From Bifidobacterium breve (GTDB lineage: Bacteria > Actinomycetota > Actinomycetes > Nanopelagicales > Nanopelagicaceae): a stretch of DNA of 32,975 nt. A program made the position numbers and the translations under genes. The stretch spans positions 1 to 32,975 of the forward strand of contig CAMDCL010000009.1 of assembly GCA_945890205.1 (NCBI GenBank), read 5' to 3'. The notes beneath the pieces are model-generated. The model had not been told where the DNA came from, searched no databases, and saw nothing but the letters and a program-made list of their open reading frames with translations. Of the stretch, positions 28,091 to 32,975 are shown in pieces (positions within the stretch are counted from its first letter, which is position 1; the number at the start of each line of letters is the position of its first letter).

Positions 28091-28402
28091 ATGGCTACTA
28101 GCGTTGATGATGTCACAGAGGCGATGAAGGATGTTGTTGATCCAGAACTTGGCATCAATGTTGTTGATCTTGGCCTTATTTACGATGTGATGGTTGATGA
28201 AGCCAACATTGCGATTCTCAACATGACCTTAACTTCGGCGGCCTGCCCACTTCAAGATGTGATCGAGGATCAAACTCGCGCAGCACTTGCCGGAATGACA
28301 ACTGATGTAAAGATTAATTGGGTATGGATGCCACCTTGGGGCCCAGACAAGATCACCGATGATGGAAGAGATCAGCTGCGCGCTCTTGGCTTCACCGTTT
28401 AA
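28091..28402 (+). CDS. sufT: SufT/MIP18-family (DUF59) Fe-S maturation protein
   Basis: Small DUF59 protein of 103 residues thought to help Fe-S cluster maturation or transfer. It has the VVDPELGINVVDLGLIY core (about 16-32) and the conserved cysteine in TSAACPLQ (about 54-61). The start ATG 28091 follows sufU by two bases, with GGGGAG just upstream. It normally closes the suf operon in actinobacteria; here an ABC exporter follows after two bases. Confidence 0.95.
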   Translation: MATSVDDVTEAMKDVVDPELGINVVDLGLIYDVMVDEANIAILNMTLTSAACPLQDVIEDQTRAALAGMTTDVKINWVWMPPWGPDKITDDGRDQLRALGFTV

Positions 28403-28404
28403 TT

Positions 28405-30276
28405 ATGTCCATGCATGCAGCGTGGATGACCCACCGCTCGATGACCGCAGATCCTTCAGTGAAGGAGCAAAAGCTTAAGCCAGGAACTGTGAAGAGAATC
28501 TTCTCCTTTGCACGCCCGTATAGAACAAACATCATCATTTACTTAGCAACCGTTGTAGTGGATGCTGCATTAATCGTCGCGACACCATTACTGCTCAAAC
28601 GCCTTATCGATGATGGTGTAATTCCTAAGGATCCAACGGTTGTAACCAATCTAGCTATCCTGGTTGGGTTGCTTGCGATTGCAGATGCTGGCATCAATAT
28701 GCTGGGACGATACTTTTCATCGCGTATCGGAGAAGGCCTTATTTATGATCTTCGATCTTTGGTCTTTGCTCATGTTCAAAAGCAATCCATCGCTTTCTTC
28801 ACACGCACACAAACAGGTGCCTTAATCTCCAGAATTAACTCAGATGTAATTGGTGCACAACAGGCTTTTACCGCAACCTTGTCAGGTGTGGTCAGCAATG
28901 TCGTAAGTCTGGTTTTGGTCACAATCACTATGTTGATTCTGTCGTGGCAGATAACAATCTTCTCGCTTTTACTACTGCCTGTTTTTCTCATTCCCACCAA
29001 ATGGGTAGGTCGTAGGTTGCAATCCCTCACCCGCGAATCCTTTGGCGTAAATGCTGAGATGTCGAGCACCATGACTGAGCGTTTCAATGTGTCAGGTGCG
29101 ATGCTTGTAGCGTTATACGGCGAACCAGATCGTGAACGTGAGTACTTTAGAAGTCGTGCCCGACGGGTAGCTGATATTGGTATCAAGATGGCGATGCTTA
29201 ATCGTCTCTTTTTTATTGCTCTCACCAGCGTTGCGGCGATTGCAACAGCCTTTGCTTATGGAATTGGTGGACATCTTGCCATCAAGGGCGGAGTAACCGT
29301 TGGAACACTTCTAGCAATAACCGCACTGCTTGCTCGCCTCTATGGTCCATTGACCGCGCTCTCAAATGTACGGATTGATGTAATGACATCACTTGTTTCC
29401 TTTGAACGAGTTTTTGAGGTTCTAGATTTAGAGCCTATGGTGAAAGATCGCCAGAACGCTGTTGTTCTGAAAACTACCGAACCCCGCATTGAGTTTAAGA
29501 ATGTTAACTTTTCCTATCCACGCGCTGAAGAGATCTCTCTGGCATCACTTGAATCAGCTGCAAAGGCTGAAACGGTGCAGAGCGGTCAGGTCTTACGAGA
29601 TCTCTCCTTTGTTGCAGCTCCCGGAACAATGACCGCGCTCGTTGGTCCATCAGGTGCGGGCAAGACAACTATCAGCGCACTGTTACCCCGCCTTTACGAT
29701 GTGACAGATGGTGGTATTTCTATCGATGGACATGACATTCGTGATTTAACCCTTGAGTCTTTGCGAGATTCAATTGGTGTAGTAATGCAGGATGCTCATC
29801 TTTTCCATGAAACGATTGCGGAAAATCTTCGTTACGCTAAACAGGATGCAACCGAGGCAGAGATGATGGAAGCCTGCAAAGCCGCTCAAATCTGGAGTTT
29901 GATTGAATCACTTCCTAATGGTTTAGAAACCATGGTGGGAGAGCGGGGCCATCGCCTCTCTGGTGGCGAGAAACAGCGTTTAGCGATCGCCCGTTTGCTG
30001 CTTAAGTCACCAGCTGTAGTTATCTTGGATGAGGCAACCGCCCATCTTGATTCTGAGAATGAACAGTTGGTTCATGCAGCGCTACAAACCGCGCTCAAGG
30101 GACGCACCAGTATTGTGATCGCACATCGCTTGAGCACGGTACGAGATGCTGATCAGATCTTGGTACTAGAAAAGGGTGCCATCGTCGAGCGAGGAACTCA
30201 TGATGAATTGGTGGTTAAAGGTGGGCTGTACTCAGAGCTTTACAACAGACAGGATTTAACGGGTACGCCTAATTAA
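28405..30276 (+). CDS. ABC exporter half-transporter (TMD-NBD fusion), substrate unknown
   Basis: The 623 residues form a type IV ABC exporter half: a six-helix membrane domain (about 40-325) followed by a nucleotide-binding domain with Walker A GPSGAGKT (414-421), signature LSGGEKQR (518-525), Walker B VVILDE with E543, and switch H574 in IAHRL. All catalytic residues are present, so a homodimer is plausible. A spacer of about 20 residues (374-394), rich in Ala, Glu and Ser, sits in the first NBD sheet. ATG 28405 is two bases after sufT and ATG 28411 is also possible. Substrate unknown: lipid, peptide or drug, or (speculatively) an Atm1-like sulfur compound. Its end overlaps the convergent SURF1 gene by 21 bases. 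Confidence 0.93.
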   Translation: MSMHAAWMTHRSMTADPSVKEQKLKPGTVKRIFSFARPYRTNIIIYLATVVVDAALIVATPLLLKRLIDDGVIPKDPTVVTNLAILVGLLAIADAGINMLGRYFSSRIGEGLIYDLRSLVFAHVQKQSIAFFTRTQTGALISRINSDVIGAQQAFTATLSGVVSNVVSLVLVTITMLILSWQITIFSLLLLPVFLIPTKWVGRRLQSLTRESFGVNAEMSSTMTERFNVSGAMLVALYGEPDREREYFRSRARRVADIGIKMAMLNRLFFIALTSVAAIATAFAYGIGGHLAIKGGVTVGTLLAITALLARLYGPLTALSNVRIDVMTSLVSFERVFEVLDLEPMVKDRQNAVVLKTTEPRIEFKNVNFSYPRAEEISLASLESAAKAETVQSGQVLRDLSFVAAPGTMTALVGPSGAGKTTISALLPRLYDVTDGGISIDGHDIRDLTLESLRDSIGVVMQDAHLFHETIAENLRYAKQDATEAEMMEACKAAQIWSLIESLPNGLETMVGERGHRLSGGEKQRLAIARLLLKSPAVVILDEATAHLDSENEQLVHAALQTALKGRTSIVIAHRLSTVRDADQILVLEKGAIVERGTHDELVVKGGLYSELYNRQDLTGTPN

Positions 30277-30960
30277 GAAACGCCCATAAATAATTAAGCC
30301 GCCGAAAAAGAGCCATTGAAGGGCATAAGCCATATGAGGTCCATCGCTCAGAGATGGGAGTTGAGCGGGTGCAGCTGGGGTAAGTGATGGATCAGAGCCA
30401 CTGAGCAGATCTAGATAATACTTTTCCGTATCCAATTGGGATTGCGCATTGAGCTCTGAGACCAATCCTTCTCCCGATCCTGGCAATGCAAAGAAGGATC
30501 CACGCGGTAATGAGGAGTCCAAACGAAACCTTCCTGAAATCTCTACCTGACCATCAGGAACAGTTGTGACAGTCGGGGGAGTCGTTGCGGTTGCTCCAGC
30601 TTGAACCCAGCCTCGATCTACCCAAAATCTTTCACCCGTACTACTTGTGAACAAGGTTAAAACTTCGTACCCGTACTTTCCTTCTGAGTAGCGATTTCGA
30701 AGAAGAATTTGCTTGCTTTGATCAAAGCTGCCAGTTGCAGAAACCTTTCGCCATTCATTTTTTGCATACTCATCATCAATCGCTTTGAGATTAATTACCT
30801 CTTGTGCGATCCGCTCTTGGATAATTGTGTTGCGCGCATGTCTATCTACTCCACGCTGATACTGCCACTGAGCAGCCCAGATACATAAAACAACCATTGC
30901 TATAGCTATAAGGGTCTTAAAGAAAGCCCAAGGCTCTTTGCTCTTTAGCTCAGACGACAT
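30256..30960 (-). CDS. SURF1-family cytochrome oxidase assembly protein
   Basis: Membrane protein that aids heme A insertion into subunit I of aa3-type cytochrome c oxidase. The 234 residues have an N-terminal helix (about 12-30) leading into QWQYQRG, an extracytoplasmic domain with the conserved WVDRGWV-like string (FWVDRGWVQAG), and a C-terminal helix (about 208-228). ATG 30960 lies three bases after the stop of the upstream DUF3099 gene, so the two form an operon. The last 21 bases overlap the ABC exporter gene on the other strand. Confidence 0.92.
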   Translation of the reverse strand: MSSELKSKEPWAFFKTLIAIAMVVLCIWAAQWQYQRGVDRHARNTIIQERIAQEVINLKAIDDEYAKNEWRKVSATGSFDQSKQILLRNRYSEGKYGYEVLTLFTSSTGERFWVDRGWVQAGATATTPPTVTTVPDGQVEISGRFRLDSSLPRGSFFALPGSGEGLVSELNAQSQLDTEKYYLDLLSGSDPSLTPAAPAQLPSLSDGPHMAYALQWLFFGGLIIYGRFLIRRTR

Positions 30961-30963
30961 AAA

Positions 30964-31236
30964 TCAATCGAGCGCTAGCGGCTTGTCTTCTACGATGTCA
31001 GAGCCACGAGTAACTGTCTCCCGGCCCGCATTTGCGATGACCACAGCAAAGTAGGGAAGTGTTACAGCGCCAGCTAAGGCAATCCAGCGATATGGGCTCG
31101 GAAGAATTACAGTGAGTACAAAACAGGCGGTTCTAATCATCATCGAGATGAAGTACCTCTTTTGGCGACCAGCTTGATCACGGGTAAGCGCATTTTGCGC
31201 ACTCGTGATATCAAAAATCTTCTTTTCTTTGGCCAT
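30964..31236 (-). CDS. DUF3099 two-helix membrane protein
   Basis: Small protein of 90 residues with two hydrophobic helices (about 29-47 and 50-69), a charged N-terminus and the ITSAQNALTRDQAGRQKRY opening typical of DUF3099, an actinobacterial family of unknown function. The start is ATG 31236 rather than the upstream in-frame codon at 31263: TACTCT lies exactly six bases upstream, matching the leaderless layout seen elsewhere, and the added residues would overlap the promoter. First gene of a pair with SURF1, divergent from fabG. Confidence 0.88.
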   Translation of the reverse strand: MAKEKKIFDITSAQNALTRDQAGRQKRYFISMMIRTACFVLTVILPSPYRWIALAGAVTLPYFAVVIANAGRETVTRGSDIVEDKPLALD

Positions 31237-31242
31237 GGAGCA

Positions 31243-31248
31243 AGAGTA
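31243..31248 (-). promoter_or_regulatory. Putative leaderless promoter -10 of DUF3099-SURF1
   Basis: TACTCT on the minus strand, six bases before ATG 31236. No Shine-Dalgarno is present. Confidence 0.5.
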
Positions 31249-31296
31249 ACGCTCGGCGCGCACCTTCGCTTCTTTTGAATACTCCGAGGTAGCCAG

Positions 31297-31302
31297 TAGG
31301 TT
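31297..31302 (+). promoter_or_regulatory. Putative leaderless promoter -10 of fabG-fabI
   Basis: TAGGTT lies six bases before the fabG ATG at 31309. The 72-base spacer therefore carries two divergent -10 hexamers. Confidence 0.5.
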
Positions 31303-31308
31303 TTAGGT

Positions 31309-32013
31309 ATGAGTTCAATCGCGCTTGTCACTGGCGGAAACCGTGGAATTGGTTTAGCAATCGCTCAATCGCTGCAAAGGGCTGGACACGATGTAGTTAT
31401 CACCTACCGCACAGGTTCGGCACCTGCGGGGTACAAATCGGTTCAGATGGATGTCACCAGTACCGAGAGCGTGGATGCTGGATTTGCATCGATCGAGCAG
31501 CAGTGGGGAATCCCTGAGATTGTTGTTGCCAACGCCGGAATTACTAAAGATGGTTTAGTCATGCGCATGAGCGATGAGGATTTTGAATCTGTCATCGATG
31601 CAAATCTGACCGGTGCCTTTCGTGTTGCTCGTCGAGCTACCAAGGGTCTGCTCAAATTGAAGCGTGGACGTCTGATCTTTGTAGGTTCAGTAGTTGGAGC
31701 TCTAGGTTCTGCTGGGCAGGTTAATTACTCTTCATCTAAATCTGGACTGGTCGGAATGGCACGCTCTTTCGCTCGTGAACTTGGTAGCCGCGGAGTTACA
31801 GCTAATGTGATCGCACCTGGCTTTGTAGAGACTGATATGACAGCAAACCTGGATGAAAAGCGCCGTAGTGAAATCGCTGGCTCTGTTCCGCTAGGTCGTT
31901 TCTGTACTGCTGAAGAAATCGCCGATGTCGTAACCTTTATTGCATCTCCACAAGCAAGTTACATCTCTGGTGCCTTAATCCCAGTAGATGGCGGATTAGG
32001 AATGGGACACTAA
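31309..32013 (+). CDS. fabG: 3-oxoacyl-ACP reductase FabG (SDR family)
   Basis: NADPH-dependent reduction of 3-oxoacyl-ACP in fatty acid elongation. The 234 residues are a classical short-chain dehydrogenase: TGGNRGIG (8-15), NAG (75-77), N99, S127, and the Y140-x3-K144 pair in YSSSK; the C-terminal GALIPVDGGLGMGH is typical of FabG. It is slightly shorter than E. coli FabG (244 residues), like mycobacterial MabA-type enzymes. ATG 31309 is probably leaderless. The stop codon directly abuts the fabI start, the mabA-inhA-like order of actinobacteria. Confidence 0.95.
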   Translation: MSSIALVTGGNRGIGLAIAQSLQRAGHDVVITYRTGSAPAGYKSVQMDVTSTESVDAGFASIEQQWGIPEIVVANAGITKDGLVMRMSDEDFESVIDANLTGAFRVARRATKGLLKLKRGRLIFVGSVVGALGSAGQVNYSSSKSGLVGMARSFARELGSRGVTANVIAPGFVETDMTANLDEKRRSEIAGSVPLGRFCTAEEIADVVTFIASPQASYISGALIPVDGGLGMGH

Positions 32014-32784
32014 ATGGGAATCCTCGAAGGCAAAAAGATCCTGGTGACAGGAGTCTTAACAGATGCCTCAATTGCATTTCATATCGCTCGTTTAGCTCAG
32101 GAGCAGGGCGCAGATGTGATCCTTACTGGCTTTGGTCGCGCACTGTCATTAACAACTCGAATCGCTGGCCGCTTACCTAAACCCTGCCCTGTTATCGAAC
32201 TTGATGTCACAAGTGATGCAGATTTAGCAGCTCTTGAATCTCGAGTTAGGGAACACTTCCCACAAGGTTTAGATGGAGTTGTGCACTCAATCGGTTTTGC
32301 ACCCGAGGCCGCTCTCGGTGGAAACTTTCTCAATACGCAGTGGGAGGATGTTGCTACCGCGGTTCAAGTATCGGCTTTCTCACTGAAATCCTTAACGATG
32401 GCGGCGCGTCCACTCTTTAGAGATGGTGGATCAGTTGTTGGCTTAGATTTTGATGGACAGGTAGCCTGGCCAAAGTATGACTGGATGGGTGTTGCAAAGG
32501 CGGCGTTGGAGGCGACCTCTCGATACCTCGCCCGTGATCTCGGAGCTGAAAATATTCGCATCAACCTCGTTGCGGCAGGTCCGATTAAGACGATCGCTGC
32601 AAAGTCGATTCCAGATTTTGAAAGGTTTGAGCATCTTTGGGATGAACGATCTCCACTTCATTGGGATGTGAACGATCCCGTTCCAGCCGCCCAGGCGGTA
32701 GTGGCCTTGTTATCGGATTGGTTCCCTAAGACCACCGCCGAGATCATCCATGTTGATGGCGGTTTCCACGCTATGGGCGGATAG
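32014..32784 (+). CDS. fabI: Enoyl-ACP reductase FabI/InhA
   Basis: NADH-dependent reduction of trans-2-enoyl-ACP, the last step of each fatty acid elongation cycle. The 256 residues have the FabI-type Rossmann loop VTGVLTDASIAF (11-22), VHSIGFAP (90-97), and catalytic Y155 and K162 in YDWMGVAK, with AAGPIKT (187-193) near the substrate loop. The actinobacterial GLDFDGQVAWPKYDW segment identifies the InhA branch, the family targeted by isoniazid and triclosan. ATG 32014 follows the fabG stop with no gap. No terminator is recognised in the 40 bases after the stop. Confidence 0.97.
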   Translation: MGILEGKKILVTGVLTDASIAFHIARLAQEQGADVILTGFGRALSLTTRIAGRLPKPCPVIELDVTSDADLAALESRVREHFPQGLDGVVHSIGFAPEAALGGNFLNTQWEDVATAVQVSAFSLKSLTMAARPLFRDGGSVVGLDFDGQVAWPKYDWMGVAKAALEATSRYLARDLGAENIRINLVAAGPIKTIAAKSIPDFERFEHLWDERSPLHWDVNDPVPAAQAVVALLSDWFPKTTAEIIHVDGGFHAMGG

Positions 32785-32823
32785 CGCTCCACGCTCAATT
32801 TCGCCTTTTTCGCCCCATGCGGG

Positions 32824-32829
32824 TAGCCT
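32824..32829 (+). promoter_or_regulatory. Putative -10 hexamer downstream of fabI
   Basis: TAGCCT followed by TTGCTCC resembles the hexamers before secG and rpsA. A transcript would start near 32836 and run into the foldable segment that follows. No confident -35 is seen. Confidence 0.3.
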
Positions 32830-32840
32830 TTGCTCCAGAC

Positions 32841-32895
32841 CAGTGGCGTAACAACCACTGCAAGAGGAGTTACCGCTCCCACCTTCATCGCCACT
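32841..32895 (+). other. Foldable segment with competing hairpins downstream of fabI
   Basis: CAGTGG (32841-32846) can pair with CCACTG (32855-32860) around an eight-base loop. Alternatively AGTGGCG (32842-32848) pairs perfectly with CGCCACT (32889-32895), enclosing a GGAG/CTCC stem (32866-32869 with 32876-32879). Two mutually exclusive folds are what a regulated leader would show. No known riboswitch consensus is recognised, and chance cannot be excluded. Confidence 0.3.
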
Positions 32896-32896
32896 A

Positions 32897-32975
32897 GTGC
32901 GGGCTGGTTTGTCGGATAAGAGATGTATTTCTCTTGCCCTTGCGGTTTTCTTTTGCAGCGCTGTTACACCAAAGC
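32897..32975 (+). CDS. Possible 5' end of a secreted-protein gene, cut by the window edge
   Basis: From GTG 32897 (or TTG 32909) the frame stays open to the window end. It reads a short basic start with Lys-Arg followed by a hydrophobic stretch (CISLALAVFFCSAV) and then TPK, the shape of a signal peptide. No Shine-Dalgarno or leaderless -10 supports either start, and only about 26 codons are visible, so this is a weak call. A different frame from ATG 32923 is also open. Confidence 0.25.
   Translation, partial: MRAGLSDKRCISLALAVFFCSAVTPK

Noticed and set aside
32658-32894. Minus-strand frame overlapping the fabI end
   Set aside because: Most of it lies opposite conserved FabI codons; no start signal and no recognisable family.

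Overview
This window looks like a housekeeping stretch of a streamlined, low-GC actinobacterial chromosome. Actinobacterial markers are rbpA, whiA, a SufR-headed suf operon, the yvcK-whiA pair upstream of gap-pgk-tpiA-secG, DUF3099 and an InhA/FabI-type enoyl reductase. By eye the base composition is far below that of classical high-GC Actinobacteria. Genes are packed with 0-4 base gaps or overlaps, no mobile element is visible, and convergent genes touch or overlap. These traits fit the freshwater acI lineage (Nanopelagicales, such as Planktophila or Nanopelagicus). That placement is an inference; only the actinobacterial assignment is well supported.

Region 1 (1-12720, + strand): rpsA ends at a clear hairpin terminator. 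It is followed by coaE and then a dense run uvrB-uvrA-uvrC, an APH-family kinase, rapZ, yvcK and whiA. All three excision-repair subunits are contiguous. The kinase sits between uvrC and rapZ, which are direct neighbours in many actinobacteria.

Region 2 (12721-16512, + strand): a structured leader or terminator-like hairpin precedes gap-pgk-tpiA (lower glycolysis), then secG and rbpA.

Region 3 (16516-22053, - strand): ctaA-tkt-tal-pgi reads as one tightly overlapping operon. It joins heme A synthesis to the non-oxidative pentose phosphate branch and glucose-6-phosphate isomerase. The oxidative-branch genes (zwf, opcA, pgl) and ctaB, which flank these genes in better-known relatives, are not here.

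Region 4 (22054-30276, + strand): a palindromic operator candidate lies before sufR. The SUF iron-sulfur machinery follows: sufB-sufD-Rieske ferredoxin-sufC-sufS-sufU-sufT. An ABC exporter half-transporter appears attached to the end of the operon.

Region 5 (30256-32975): SURF1 and DUF3099 (- strand) are divergent from fabG-fabI (+ strand). The window ends in about 190 bases holding a promoter-like hexamer, a foldable segment and possibly the start of a secreted protein.

The most general signal found by reading non-coding DNA is a repeated layout TAnnnT-N6-ATG in front of five genes (coaE, uvrB, ctaA, DUF3099, fabG). It implies leaderless transcription. No clearly undescribed multi-gene system is present. 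The points most worth a second look are the kinase insertion, the SufR operator and unclear sufR start, the gap leader hairpin, the ABC exporter in the suf operon, the unfused tal-pgi pair without zwf, and the structured right edge.
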